NCBI RefSeq assembly: GCF_003670115.1
Contig: NZ_QQTY01000001.1
Location: 744,001 to 808,000 of the forward strand
Reading direction: 5' to 3'
From: Natronorubrum halophilum
GTDB taxonomy: Archaea > Halobacteriota > Halobacteria > Halobacteriales > Natrialbaceae
DNA: 64,000 bases
Below, piece after piece: positions 35,944 through 45,112 of the stretch. Both the position numbers and the translations under genes were made by a program. Below the pieces are notes generated by a model, which was given only the letters and a program-made list of their open reading frames with translations, searched no databases and had not been told where the DNA came from. How positions within the stretch are numbered: the stretch's first letter is position 1; the number at the start of each line of letters is the position of its first letter.

Positions 35944-36841
35944 TCGCATTCGAGACGTCGTCGTGCGCTGCCTCTCGTTCGTCGGCCTCCTCGTCGCCGT
36001 CACCGGCGTCGTCGGTCTCGTCGGAGTGATCGACGGTGGAATCGTGGTCGCGGTGGGAGTCGCCGGCATCGTCCGCCGGCGGTTCGGACGCCTCACCGTC
36101 GGCGTCGGTTTGGCCCGCCACGTCGGACACGTCGATCCCGGATAGGTCCGCCGCGAGTTGCCGGTAGGCGGCGGCCGCGGGGCCGTCGGGTTCGTAGACG
36201 ACCAGCGGCGTTCCGGCGTAGACGCTTTCTCGAGCCGCAAAGTCCTCGGGGATCGTTCCCAGCAGGGACGTCTCGAGGCGTGTCGCGATCTCGTCGTAGG
36301 AGATGTCGCTGTCCGGCCGCGTGCGGGTGACGAGGAGTCCCGCGATTTCGCCGCCAGCGCGCTCGGTCAACTCGAGGGTCTTCTTCGAGTCGTGGACGGC
36401 CGCGGGTTCGGGCGTCGAAACGAGGACGACGGCGTCGGCCAGCCCCAGGGGCAGTACGGTTTCGTGACTGACGCCGGCCCCGACGTCGAGAAAGACGTAG
36501 TCGAAGCGGTCCCGGAGGTCGGAAACGACCTCGCGGAGCCCTTCCGGAGCGGTGTCCGCGTACTCGTCGAGGCTGGTGCCACTCGGGACCGCGACGATGT
36601 TATCTGCGATTCGATAGGTAGCATCGTTGACCGATGCGTCACCGGACAGCACGTCGTGCAGCGTCGTCGAGTCGGGAGTCAGGCTGACGAATCCGGCGAG
36701 GTTCGCCATTCCGAGGTCGGCGTCGACGATGGCGACGCGCTGGCCGGCCTGTGCGAGGGCCGTGCCGAGGTTTACCGTCGTCGTCGTCTTTCCCACGCCG
36801 CCTTTCCCACTCGCGATAGCATAGACCGTCTCGTGAGACAT
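35918..36841 (-). CDS. MinD/ParA family ATPase
   Basis: This 307-residue deviant Walker ATPase has KGGVGKTT (residues 13-20), DADLGMANLAG, and the FLDVGAG switch, matching archaeal MinD proteins. It would bind membrane or nucleoid and organise cellular components. In haloarchaea some MinD paralogues position archaella and chemosensory arrays rather than division. The last 80 residues form an unusually acidic, Asp/Glu-rich and likely disordered tail. No minE is adjacent, as expected for archaea. Confidence 0.9.
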   Translation of the reverse strand: MSHETVYAIASGKGGVGKTTTTVNLGTALAQAGQRVAIVDADLGMANLAGFVSLTPDSTTLHDVLSGDASVNDATYRIADNIVAVPSGTSLDEYADTAPEGLREVVSDLRDRFDYVFLDVGAGVSHETVLPLGLADAVVLVSTPEPAAVHDSKKTLELTERAGGEIAGLLVTRTRPDSDISYDEIATRLETSLLGTIPEDFAARESVYAGTPLVVYEPDGPAAAAYRQLAADLSGIDVSDVAGQTDADGEASEPPADDAGDSHRDHDSTVDHSDETDDAGDGDEEADEREAAHDDVSNAITEAESDL

Positions 36842-36950
36842 ACTGGAGTACTGTCCGGACTGTGGAACGGCAGGGTCTTAAATCGTCACCTCGGTGCACG
36901 CTACGTGATGTGAAACCGACACGTCTGCGAGACGGATCGGAATCGCGTGC

Positions 36951-37034
36951 TAGAGTAGCCACTGACAGTCACTGCACACCTGATCGCACGATAGCTGTGC
37001 GATGGGTGTGTAAATCGGTTCAGTCGTTCCTATA
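36951..37034. mobile_element. MITE-like palindromic element, copy 2
   Basis: This 84-bp copy shares both arms with the element at 24549-24672: TAGAGTAGCCACTGACAGTC at the left, GCACACCTGATCGCACGA inside, then GTGCGATGGGTGTGTAAATC and TATA at the right. It lacks the 40-bp loop of copy 1. It sits between the divergent minD and aRF1 genes, upstream of both starts, so it does not serve as a gene end here. Confidence 0.65.
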
Positions 37035-37111
37035 CTGCGTCTCCGACAGTCGTTGACACGTTGGCAAGTGTGTCAAAGGATTCTTACCCACAGCACCGCT
37101 TTGTACGGACA

Positions 37112-38371
37112 ATGAGCCAGGAGGGCGGGCAGGAGCAATCCGACCGGAAAAAATACGAGTTCCGGAAGGTAATCGAGGATCTCAAGGATTTCGACGGCTC
37201 CGGGACGCAGCTCGTAACGATCTACGTTCCGGACGACCGTCAGATCAGTGACGTCGTTCAACACGTTACCCAAGAACACAGTGAAGCGGCCAACATCAAG
37301 TCCAAACAGACCCGGACGGCCGTTCAGGACGCACTGACGAGTATCAAGGACCGACTCCGATACTACGACACTTATCCGCCGGAGAACGGACTCGTGTTGT
37401 TCTCCGGTGCGGTCGACTCCAGCGGCGGGCGGACCGAGATGGTAACCCGAGTGCTCGAGAGTCCGCCCCAACCCGTCGAGTCCTTCCGCTATCACTGCGA
37501 CTCGGATTTCCTCACCGAGCCGCTCGAGCACATGCTCGCGGACAAGGGCCTCTACGGCCTGATCGTCCTCGATCGGCGCGAAGCGAACGTCGGCTGGTTG
37601 AAAGGGAAACGCATCGAGCCGGTCAAGTCCGCGTCGTCGCTCGTCCCCGGGAAGCAACGAAAGGGTGGCCAGTCCGCCCAGCGGTTCGCCCGGCTGCGGC
37701 TCGAGGCGATCGACAACTTCTATCAGGAGGTCGCCGGGATGGCCAACGACCTGTTCGTCGCGAAACGCCACGAACTCGACGGGATCCTCGTCGGCGGTCC
37801 CTCGCCCACCAAAGACGAGTTCCTCGACGGCGACTACCTCCACCACGAGATACAGGACAACGTCATCGGAAAGTTCGACGTCGCCTACACCGACGAGTCC
37901 GGCCTGAAGGACCTCGTCGACAACGCCGAAGAGGCGCTGGCCGACGCCGAGGTGATGAAGGACAAAAAGCAGATGGAGGAGTTCTTCGAGGAACTCAACG
38001 CGGGCGACCTCGCGACCTACGGCTTCGAGCAGACCAGGCGGAACCTCATGATGGGGGCGGTCGACCGACTCCTGATCAGCGAAGACCTTCGCAAGGACGT
38101 CATCACCTACGACTGCGGCGAGTGTGGCAGTACCGAGCGCGAAGTCGTCGACCGGCGAAAGGCCACGCCCGTCCACACGTGTACTGACTGCGGCTCCGAA
38201 GTCGAGGCAACCGAGGAGGACCGCGAGGACGCGATCGACCACCTCATCGAGATCGCCGAACAGCGGGGCTCGGAAACGAAATTCATCTCGACCGACTTCG
38301 AGAAGGGCGAACAGCTCTACAACGCCTTCGGCGGCTTCGCGGGTATCCTGCGCTACAGTACCGGCGTCTAG
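37112..38371 (+). CDS. prf1: peptide chain release factor aRF1
   Basis: This 419-residue factor decodes stop codons and triggers peptide release. It has the stop-codon recognition motif NIKS (residues 61-64), the catalytic GGQ in GGQSAQRFARLR and a C-terminal zinc-binding segment (CGECG...CTDCG). The ATG at 37112 gives the usual N-terminus; an upstream in-frame extension of 17 residues is discounted. A weak TATA-like TTCTTACCC lies about 27 nt upstream. It is complete. Confidence 0.97.
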   Translation: MSQEGGQEQSDRKKYEFRKVIEDLKDFDGSGTQLVTIYVPDDRQISDVVQHVTQEHSEAANIKSKQTRTAVQDALTSIKDRLRYYDTYPPENGLVLFSGAVDSSGGRTEMVTRVLESPPQPVESFRYHCDSDFLTEPLEHMLADKGLYGLIVLDRREANVGWLKGKRIEPVKSASSLVPGKQRKGGQSAQRFARLRLEAIDNFYQEVAGMANDLFVAKRHELDGILVGGPSPTKDEFLDGDYLHHEIQDNVIGKFDVAYTDESGLKDLVDNAEEALADAEVMKDKKQMEEFFEELNAGDLATYGFEQTRRNLMMGAVDRLLISEDLRKDVITYDCGECGSTEREVVDRRKATPVHTCTDCGSEVEATEEDREDAIDHLIEIAEQRGSETKFISTDFEKGEQLYNAFGGFAGILRYSTGV

Positions 38372-38488
38372 ATCGACACCGGCGTTCCGGCGGCATCCGA
38401 TGTTTCGTTGCCCCACCCGCTTCTCCGTTGATCCTCTCTACCGAGGTCGTTTTACCGGCGGCGACCGTATCGGTGGCTGACCTGACCG

Positions 38489-39292
38489 ATGTGTTCGTCG
38501 TGTCCATCCCGCGACGTCCTTCGAACGAGCATCCAGCGGCGGGCGATCCTCGAGTGTCTCGACGGCGGCCCGCGACACAAGCGGGATCTCGTCGAGGCGC
38601 TCGAGTGCTCACGATCGACGATCGACCGGGGAATGCGCGAACTCGAGCAACTGGAACTCGTCCGACGCAGGGGTGGTTCGGACGGGCGGTGTCAGCTGAC
38701 GCTTCTCGGGAGAGTGGTTCTTTCGAGCTGTCGTCGACGCGTCGAAACCGTGGCAGCGATCGACGAGAGCAGCAGGGTGCTCGAGTACGTTCCGAGCGAC
38801 GCGCCGATGTCGACCGCGTTACTCGAGGGGGCAGACGTTTCGGAACCATCACCGCACGCCCCGTACGAACCGCTCCAGCAGCTCGTCGAGAGCATCGCCG
38901 TGGCGGATCGGATACGCGCCGTTATTACCGCCGAACGAACCCCCATGACCCGTGTCCAACTCTACAACCGAACCGTCGACGGTACTCTCGACATCGAGGC
39001 CGTCTTCACCGAGGAACTCGCGACGTTCCTGTCCGAGACGCACCCGGGACAGGTTCGTGACGTGATGGTCGATGGCGGGTTCGACATATACGTCACCGAC
39101 TCGGCACCCTACGAACTCATGATCATCGAGACGGGATCCGAGTCGCGGGTCATCGTGTTCGTTCTGAACGAGACGGGGGAGGTCCGCGGCGTCATCACGA
39201 ACGAGACGGCCGCCGCACTCGAGTGGGCTACCGGGGTGTACCGCGGGTTTCGGGCCGACGCACAGCCCCTGTCGCCGCCGGTTGACGATTGA
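38489..39292 (+). CDS. FilR1-type winged-helix regulator (second copy)
   Basis: This 267-residue protein has an N-terminal winged helix (recognition helix around KRDLVEALECSRSTIDRGM) followed by a FilR1-type sensor domain, with ARDVM/YDLYLT-like strands near the end (RDVMVDGGFDIYVT). It parallels the regulator at 5465-6262. It begins 117 nt after aRF1 and lacks a nearby palindrome of the type seen at 6302. Ligand and targets are unknown. Confidence 0.8.
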   Translation: MCSSCPSRDVLRTSIQRRAILECLDGGPRHKRDLVEALECSRSTIDRGMRELEQLELVRRRGGSDGRCQLTLLGRVVLSSCRRRVETVAAIDESSRVLEYVPSDAPMSTALLEGADVSEPSPHAPYEPLQQLVESIAVADRIRAVITAERTPMTRVQLYNRTVDGTLDIEAVFTEELATFLSETHPGQVRDVMVDGGFDIYVTDSAPYELMIIETGSESRVIVFVLNETGEVRGVITNETAAALEWATGVYRGFRADAQPLSPPVDD

Positions 39293-39299
39293 CCGTCGG

Positions 39300-39545
39300 T
39301 TAGAGCGTTCCCCGAAGACGAACTTCCTCGTCGGTGATCTCCTCGATACTGCCTTCATCGAGCGGGTGTGCCTCTTCGCTCTTCGTGGCCCAGCCGAGTT
39401 TCGCCTTTATTGTCTCCGTCGTACTCGGATCGAGTTCGACGTAGCCGTAGCCGTCGCGAACTTCGATGATCCGGCCGACTGCGGTACCGTCGGCGTTCAG
39501 GACCCGCTTTCCTTCGTCGTCTTTGGTGATCGCATCCTCAGTCAT
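39300..39545 (-). CDS. small PRC-barrel protein
   Basis: This 81-residue protein is a single PRC barrel: DDEGKRVLNADGTAVGRIIEV, then ETIKAKLGWATKSEEAHPL and EEITDEEVRL. It is the third member of the family in this window (8483 and 9265 genes carry extra tails). The ATG at 39545 is preferred over an Arg-rich extension. It is convergent with the regulator gene, 7 nt from its stop. Confidence 0.85.
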   Translation of the reverse strand: MTEDAITKDDEGKRVLNADGTAVGRIIEVRDGYGYVELDPSTTETIKAKLGWATKSEEAHPLDEGSIEEITDEEVRLRGTL

Positions 39546-39830
39546 TGGTTGTGAAACGATCCGTTCGAACCGCGTACCGATCGGTCGGTCACCACGATTG
39601 ATCTGCCAGAGCGGCTTGGAACGACGGCGAACGGACAGAGGTAGTGGTGGCACGGATACGCGACTAATAAAGCGGTAAAACCGTTCCGTCGATCACAGGA
39701 CCATTACGCCCCGAGCGACCGAGGGCCGTCGAGTACGCTGTCCCTACTCCGCGACCCCGCTCGCTCGCCCGGAAGGTAGCCACACACAACAGAAGGGTTA
39801 TGCCGGTAGTCACGTATTACCACTCGATCA

Positions 39831-40580
39831 ATGGCCGAATCCCCGTCCTTTGCCGCATCGTTCGACGACCCGCGGATCACCGCGCAGTTCTGTCGTCGGG
39901 TGACCGGGTCGGCAGGCGATTGTCTGCTTCTCGGCGTGGTCCACGACCACCCCGCGAGCGTCGCCCGCGTCGAACGCGTCCTCGAGTCGGTCGAACCCGA
40001 AACGCTCGCCCTGGAGTTACCGACGGCAGCCCTCCCCCTGTACCGCGCCTACGCTCGCGACGGCGAATCCGACGCCCCACCGCGGTTCGGCGGCGAGATG
40101 AGTGCGGCGATTCGCGCCGCGCCGGACGCTTCAGTCGTCGGCATCGACGCCCCGAACTGGTCGTTTCTCCACCAACTCGTCACCCGCCTGATCGCCGACC
40201 GCGTCTCGACGACGACGGCTCGGCGCGTTATCTCGAGCCTCGGCGGGGCGACGCGGGAGGCCCTGACCTGTCGCGTCGCCGCGACGCTGACCCACGCGAC
40301 GTCGATGACCGTCACCTGCGACGAACCGATCGAATACGAGTGTGATCACGCCGATCCGCCGGCGGAACAGGCCGCCCACGAGCGCTCCCACGTCGCCGGC
40401 GTCCAGGCGCTGCTCGCCAGCGTCCGAACCGACGACAGCGCGCTCGCCTACCGCGACGAGACCCGCGAACGCTGTATGGCCGACCGGCTCGAGGAGCTTC
40501 GGTCGACCACCGACGGTGACGTGGTCGCCGTCGTCGGCGTCGACCACCTCGAGACGCTCGCGGAGTCGCTTTCCTCGTAA
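39831..40580 (+). CDS. TraB/PrgY-like protein
   Basis: This 249-residue soluble protein begins with a segment typical of TraB/Tiki folds (DCLLLGVVHDHPASVARVERVLESVEPETLALELP), with the GxxH motif in GVVHDH and a C-terminal His/Glu pair in VVGVDHLETL. Related proteins include peptidase-like and pheromone-shutdown factors. Unlike TraB, no C-terminal membrane helices are present. Function is unknown in archaea. Confidence 0.68.
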   Translation: MAESPSFAASFDDPRITAQFCRRVTGSAGDCLLLGVVHDHPASVARVERVLESVEPETLALELPTAALPLYRAYARDGESDAPPRFGGEMSAAIRAAPDASVVGIDAPNWSFLHQLVTRLIADRVSTTTARRVISSLGGATREALTCRVAATLTHATSMTVTCDEPIEYECDHADPPAEQAAHERSHVAGVQALLASVRTDDSALAYRDETRERCMADRLEELRSTTDGDVVAVVGVDHLETLAESLSS

Positions 40581-40651
40581 CTGCTGGGACCGCTCGCGCG
40601 TGGAATCGCGCCGTGAGCGCAAGCGGAACGAACCGACGAGAAACGAGTGTG

Positions 40652-40972
40652 TTACCGCCGAGCGGGCGGTTCGATCAGGATTTCACCGGTGCTACTGACC
40701 GTTACGCGGTGGTCGTGGACGACGAACGAGAGCGAGCCGCCGGTTCGGGACCGTCCGTCGTAGCGCGGTCGAAAGAGGGTGTCGAGTGCGTCGGGGTCGA
40801 CGGTATCGTACAGCGAGAGACGACCGTCGGTAACGTCGACACCCAGACAGTCGGCCAGCGCGTGGATCACGGTCGTGCTGAGCGTCGCCGGACCGTTCGG
40901 GTCGTGTGTCGCGCGGTACACCGACGGGGGGCGAAACTGCGAAGCGGGAGGATAGGGGCGTTGTCCGTACAT
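40652..40972 (-). CDS. HalOD1 output-domain protein
   Basis: This 106-residue protein consists of a HalOD1 domain: STTVIHALADCLGVDVTD, YDTVDPDALDTLF and a C-terminal HRVTVSSTGEILIE. In haloarchaea HalOD1 is fused to receiver or PAS proteins or occurs alone, as here. The ATG at 40972 removes 19 residues. No sensory domain is attached, so it may be an output module working in trans. Confidence 0.8.
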   Translation of the reverse strand: MYGQRPYPPASQFRPPSVYRATHDPNGPATLSTTVIHALADCLGVDVTDGRLSLYDTVDPDALDTLFRPRYDGRSRTGGSLSFVVHDHRVTVSSTGEILIEPPARR

Positions 40973-41144
40973 GACTATTCGTCGTCTCTCCCCTCTCTGT
41001 GTTTGAAGGATAAAAGCGTAATCGTTCATTACTGGGCGAAACTGTCGAGTCGGGGCCCGTTTCCGACACTATTCCAAGAACGTCCGGAAAGTGTGAATTA
41101 TCGGTACAAGATTGATAGTGGCGGTAGCGACCGCGATCCGGGAG

Positions 41145-41474
41145 TCACTGACGAAGCGACAGGACACAGTTCCAGCAGTACGTAAACGTCTGATCAGCCT
41201 CGTTTCGCACCCCGCAGTGTGGGCACTGAATCGTCTCCCCGTCGAACTCGAGTTCGCGGTCGTCCTCGCGTTCCTCGGGGTCGTCGAAATCGTCGGCCGA
41301 CCTCGGATAGCGGTCGGGACCCGGCGAACTGTGCGAACTCGCGCGATTGGGGTCGGCGAACGACGGCGGGCTTCCGCTATCGCTGTCACTGTCCCGGACG
41401 TAGACGTAGTACAGTAGCAGATGTAACAGGGCGAACAACACCACGTACCCGACGAGCCAGCCCCAGAGCTCCAT
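41145..41474 (-). CDS. membrane-anchored zinc-ribbon protein
   Basis: This 109-residue protein has one N-terminal transmembrane segment (residues about 3-24), an acidic linker and a C-terminal zinc ribbon with CPHCG and CWNC, ending soon after. This is the layout of small haloarchaeal membrane proteins with a cytosolic zinc hook. No function is known. Confidence 0.72.
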   Translation of the reverse strand: MELWGWLVGYVVLFALLHLLLYYVYVRDSDSDSGSPPSFADPNRASSHSSPGPDRYPRSADDFDDPEEREDDRELEFDGETIQCPHCGVRNEADQTFTYCWNCVLSLRQ

Positions 41475-41635
41475 ATCGTGTCATTGGTTCTCAAGACACT
41501 TGGATATTCCCTGAGTTATGGCTCGCGGAGAGTCAACCAGAACTGAATGCGGAGTACGCTCTCCGGCTCGTCGAAACATATCACACATCCACCGAACGGG
41601 CGTCGTTCGATCCGGCGTATCGTGGCGTTCGATGG

Positions 41636-42526
41636 CTACGAGAGGTCGCGACCGAACTCGTCGAAGACCTCGAAGTTGTCAGGAAGATCGTACTCGAGGC
41701 GTCGCTCCTCCTGACGGTTGACGCCGGCTTCGTCGATCGGCGTGGCGGCGTCCTCCCATCCGGGTTTGATTTTGACGCTCTTGGCCGGCATGCCGATCGC
41801 GATGTGGTGAGCGGGAACGTCGTGCTGGACGATGGCGCGCGCGCCGACGATGGCGTTCTCGCCGACCTTGCAGCCGGCACGGACCATCGCGTCGTAGGTG
41901 AGGCGCACGTCGTCCTCGACGATCGTGTGATAGTTACGAACCTCGGTCTGGTCGACAACGTCGTGATCGTGGCTGTAGACGTGGACGCCGTCCGAGACGG
42001 AGACGCGGTCGCCGATGGTCAGTTTCCCGCGGTCGTCTAAATGGACGTCGTCGTGGACGACGGCGTTGTCGCCGATCGTGATATTGTGACCGTAGGTGAA
42101 CGAGATCCCCTTGAAAAACCGGCAGTTGTCGCCACAGTCCTCGAAGAGGTGATCGGCGAGCATCCGCCGAAATCGCAGGGCGAACTCGACGTTGTCCGCG
42201 ATCGGCAGGCTATCGAACTGTCGCCAGAGCCACTGGAGGTGTTTCGACCGGCGGAACAGCTGCTCGTCCTTTTCGGCGTAGTACTCGCTCTCGAGGGTGG
42301 TGTTACAGGGATCGTAACTCTGTAAGCGGACGCGTTCGGCCGGAGTCATCGACTCGCCGGCCCGCCAGCGCTCGTAAGCCTCGCGATCGCCCGAAAGGTC
42401 GATCAGGACGTCCTCGACGACTGAACAGGTGTCCTCGTCGCTCGCCAATCGCTGATCGACGTCGTCGATGAACTCGCGCATTCCCGCCTCTGCCTCATCA
42501 GGGAGCGAGACGAACCGCTTTGTCAT
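41636..42526 (-). CDS. hexapeptide-repeat acyltransferase
   Basis: This 296-residue protein has an alpha-helical N-terminal region (about 1-130) and a left-handed beta-helix (about 140-270) built from hexapeptide repeats such as ITIGDNAVVHDDV and ENAIVGARAIVQHDV. The IAIGMPAK loop is typical of xenobiotic/galactoside acetyltransferases. It transfers an acyl group from acyl-CoA to an unknown acceptor, possibly in surface polysaccharide modification. The ATG at 42526 is preferred. Confidence 0.82.
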   Translation of the reverse strand: MTKRFVSLPDEAEAGMREFIDDVDQRLASDEDTCSVVEDVLIDLSGDREAYERWRAGESMTPAERVRLQSYDPCNTTLESEYYAEKDEQLFRRSKHLQWLWRQFDSLPIADNVEFALRFRRMLADHLFEDCGDNCRFFKGISFTYGHNITIGDNAVVHDDVHLDDRGKLTIGDRVSVSDGVHVYSHDHDVVDQTEVRNYHTIVEDDVRLTYDAMVRAGCKVGENAIVGARAIVQHDVPAHHIAIGMPAKSVKIKPGWEDAATPIDEAGVNRQEERRLEYDLPDNFEVFDEFGRDLS

Positions 42527-42915
42527 ACTTCGACGTATTATCCGCGGAGTTGATAGGGGTTCGGTTGTACGATCGGTTTGCCGGACCACACGCGGAAACC
42601 GCAATACGGGGAGGCTCTGGCCGTCCCGTACAGCCATGCGCTACGTCTGGACTCGAGCCGTCGCGATCGTCCGGATATCGTCCATATCGGCCGGCACTCC
42701 GTTCAAAACCCCGATAACGGCTCTGGACTCTCTCGAGAACCGTCGCGGCTGCCGGGATCGCGCCTCGCTCGAGCACGCCGCCCGAGCCTCGAAAATCCGT
42801 TGCGTCGTTCCGTCGCCGATGAGAGTCTCCGCGAGCCGGGAAAACCCTCATTTTCGCCTCCGGTGTACGTTCACGACGGACGCGCCGTTTTAGCCGCGGC
42901 GCGAACGGAGCACCG
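42527..42915. other. 389-bp divergent intergenic region
   Basis: No gene is supported. It carries the promoters of the acyltransferase (CCCCTATCAA on the minus strand, about 29 nt before 42526) and of nuoCD (GTTTTAGCC at 42885-42893, about 27 nt before 42916). Short frames here are shadows. Confidence 0.5.
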
Positions 42916-44601
42916 ATGAGCGAGCCCCAACACCACGAGCCGGCGGGTATCGATCCCGAGTACGATCACCTCCGAGCAGACGGCGTCGACGAGGAGCGAC
43001 TCGAGGCGCTGCTCTCCGACTACGCGCTGGGCCGGGACGACCACGAGAACGCGCCGGCGTTCCTGATTCGGCCGGACGACGTTCAGGAGGTGCTTGCACT
43101 CCTGCGCGATGAGGCCGGATTCGACCACCTCTCGTGTCTCACGCCGCAGGAGTACGAGGATCGGTACGAGTCGATCCTTCACCTGACGAAGTACGATCGG
43201 CGGACCCACGAAGTGACGCTGGTCGTCCAGCTTCAACCGGACGACCCCGTCTGCCAGACCGCGGAACCCGTGTTTCGGACGGCGGAGTGGCACGAGCGCG
43301 AGGCGTTCGATCTCGTCGGCATCGATTACGAGGGCCACCCCGACCCGCGACGAATTTTGCTCCCCGAGACGTGGCAGGGTCACCCGCTCGCGCTGGACTA
43401 CGACCAGGACAAACCGCAGGTCGTCAAATTCGCCGAACACGCCAACCCGATCCAGCCCGACCACCGCGACTCCGAAAGCGATACGATGCTGTTGAACATC
43501 GGTCCGCACCATCCCGCGACCCACGGGGTGCTCCACCTCAAGACGACGCTCGACGGCGAGTCGGTCGTCGACGTCGATCCCGACGTCGGCTACCTCCACC
43601 GGTGTGAGGAACAGATGTGCCAGAACGGCACGTATCGCCACCAGATCATCCCCTACTCGAACCGGTGGGACTACACGGCGAACCTCCCCAACGAGTGGGC
43701 GGTCGCCCGCGCCATCGAGGACCTCGCCGACATCGAGGTCCCCGAGTACGCCCAGGTCCTGCGCACGATGTCGACCGAACTCGGCCGGATGCTCGGCCAC
43801 TTCCTCGCGGTGGGCACGTTCGCGCTCGACGTCTACGGCGACTTCACCGCCATCTTTCAGTACGCCTTCCGCGACCGGGAGGTCGTCCAGGATATTCTCG
43901 AGGACCTCACCGGTCAGCGGATGATGTTCTACTACTTCCGGCTCGGCGGCGTCGCCTGGGATCTGCCCGAACCGCGCGCGGAGTTCTTCGAGAAGACGCG
44001 GGACTTCCTCGACGAACTGCCGGCGAAGGTCGACGAGTACCACTCGCTGCTCACCGGCAACGAAATCTTCCAGATTCGGACGGTGGATACGGGCGTTCTC
44101 GAGCCCGAAGTCGCCAAGGAGTACGGCTGCACCGGCCCCGTCGCGCGCGGCTCCGGAATCGAGTACGATATCCGACACGACGACCCCTACGGCTACTACG
44201 AGCACCTCGAGTGGGACGTCGTCACCGAAGAGAGCTGTGACAACCACGCGCGGGTGCTCGTCCGGATGCGCGAGGTCGAGGAGTCGGCCAAGATCGTCGA
44301 GCAGTGTCTCGACTTGCTCGAGGAGTGGCCCGAGGACGACCGAACCGTCCAGAGCAACGTGCCGCGGACACTGAAACCGGACGCTGGCACCGAGACCTAC
44401 CGCACCGTCGAGTCCGCGAAGGGAGAACTCGGCGTCTACATCCGCGCCGACGGCTCGAACTCGCCGGCCCGGTTCAAGATCCGCAGCCCGTGTTTCCACA
44501 ACCTCTCCGCGCTCCCGGAGATGGCCGAAGGCGAGTACGTCGCCGATCTGATCGCCTCGCTCGGGAGCCTCGATCTCGTGCTCGGTAGCGTCGATCGGTG
44601 A
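42916..44601 (+). CDS. nuoCD: NADH dehydrogenase-like NuoC-NuoD fusion
   Basis: This 561-residue fusion joins a NuoC domain (about residues 25-185, with ESILHLTKYD and FRTAEWHEREAFDL) to NuoD (about 190-561, with NIGPHHPATHGVLHL, GYLHRCEEQM and the C-terminal GSLDLVLGSVDR). It would form part of the quinone-reducing module of a complex I-like enzyme. In haloarchaea nuoCD normally lies inside a nuoA-N cluster; here flanking genes are an acyltransferase and a YeiH-like protein, so this looks like an orphan copy. No frameshift is visible. Confidence 0.92.
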   Translation: MSEPQHHEPAGIDPEYDHLRADGVDEERLEALLSDYALGRDDHENAPAFLIRPDDVQEVLALLRDEAGFDHLSCLTPQEYEDRYESILHLTKYDRRTHEVTLVVQLQPDDPVCQTAEPVFRTAEWHEREAFDLVGIDYEGHPDPRRILLPETWQGHPLALDYDQDKPQVVKFAEHANPIQPDHRDSESDTMLLNIGPHHPATHGVLHLKTTLDGESVVDVDPDVGYLHRCEEQMCQNGTYRHQIIPYSNRWDYTANLPNEWAVARAIEDLADIEVPEYAQVLRTMSTELGRMLGHFLAVGTFALDVYGDFTAIFQYAFRDREVVQDILEDLTGQRMMFYYFRLGGVAWDLPEPRAEFFEKTRDFLDELPAKVDEYHSLLTGNEIFQIRTVDTGVLEPEVAKEYGCTGPVARGSGIEYDIRHDDPYGYYEHLEWDVVTEESCDNHARVLVRMREVEESAKIVEQCLDLLEEWPEDDRTVQSNVPRTLKPDAGTETYRTVESAKGELGVYIRADGSNSPARFKIRSPCFHNLSALPEMAEGEYVADLIASLGSLDLVLGSVDR

Positions 44602-45112
44602 CCCGCGTTCGCGTATTCCTCACTCGACGAGCGCCGAATCCCGCGTTCACTCGGTCTCGTCGTTCTTCGACGTACTCGATCCTCGGCGTCGTGGTCGCGC
44701 TCGGGCTCGCCTTCCATACCGGCGGTCCAACGTCGGTCCGGGTAGGTCTCCGGCCTGCCGGCGGCGGGACGCGAGGGGTTCGAAGCGATCCTCTCGAGGT
44801 GTTGCGATCCCGTCGCGGACGGGCGAAGCGGCCGATGTTTACCGAGGATAGCCGCATGACATCCTCCCCGGCGTAAACGGCGCGGCTCTCGCTGTGGCAG
44901 GTAGCTTGCCGAAACCTTCGACGAGGTCGACAAGCGTTAAGTTCGCCGGACCGAAGACACCGAACGAATGCCGATTGATCGATGGACGGCGGACAGCGGT
45001 GTCGTCCGCGTCCGGTGGACGGCCCTCGGGCGCGACCGGCGAAGCGGCGGTGTCGGGGCGGCGACCGTCGCACTGACAGACGCGTTCGCGCTCCCGGCTC
45101 CTCGGTAGCGAC
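44602..45112. other. 511-bp intergenic region
   Basis: No gene is convincing; the frame at 44598-44876 is Arg-rich and overlaps the nuoCD stop. A degenerate transposon-end-like hairpin is at 44855-44885. The last 100 bases hold the promoter of the YeiH-like gene, without a clear TATA. Confidence 0.45.
44855..44885. repeat. possible IS200/IS605-type end relic
   Basis: The sequence CATGACATCCTCCCCGGCGT followed by AAACGGCGCGG resembles the subterminal hairpin found at ends of haloarchaeal IS200/IS605-family elements, with an imperfect stem (44866-44885) and TAAA loop. No TnpA or TnpB gene is present, so this would be a solo remnant. The assignment rests on remembered similarity. Confidence 0.3.

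Noticed and set aside
42871-44499. Long minus-strand frame antisense to nuoCD
   Set aside because: Antisense artefact of a strongly motif-supported gene.
44598-44876. 92-codon frame overlapping the nuoCD stop in GTGA
   Set aside because: Despite the apparent coupling, the translation is strongly Arg/Ser-rich and lacks any haloarchaeal protein signature.
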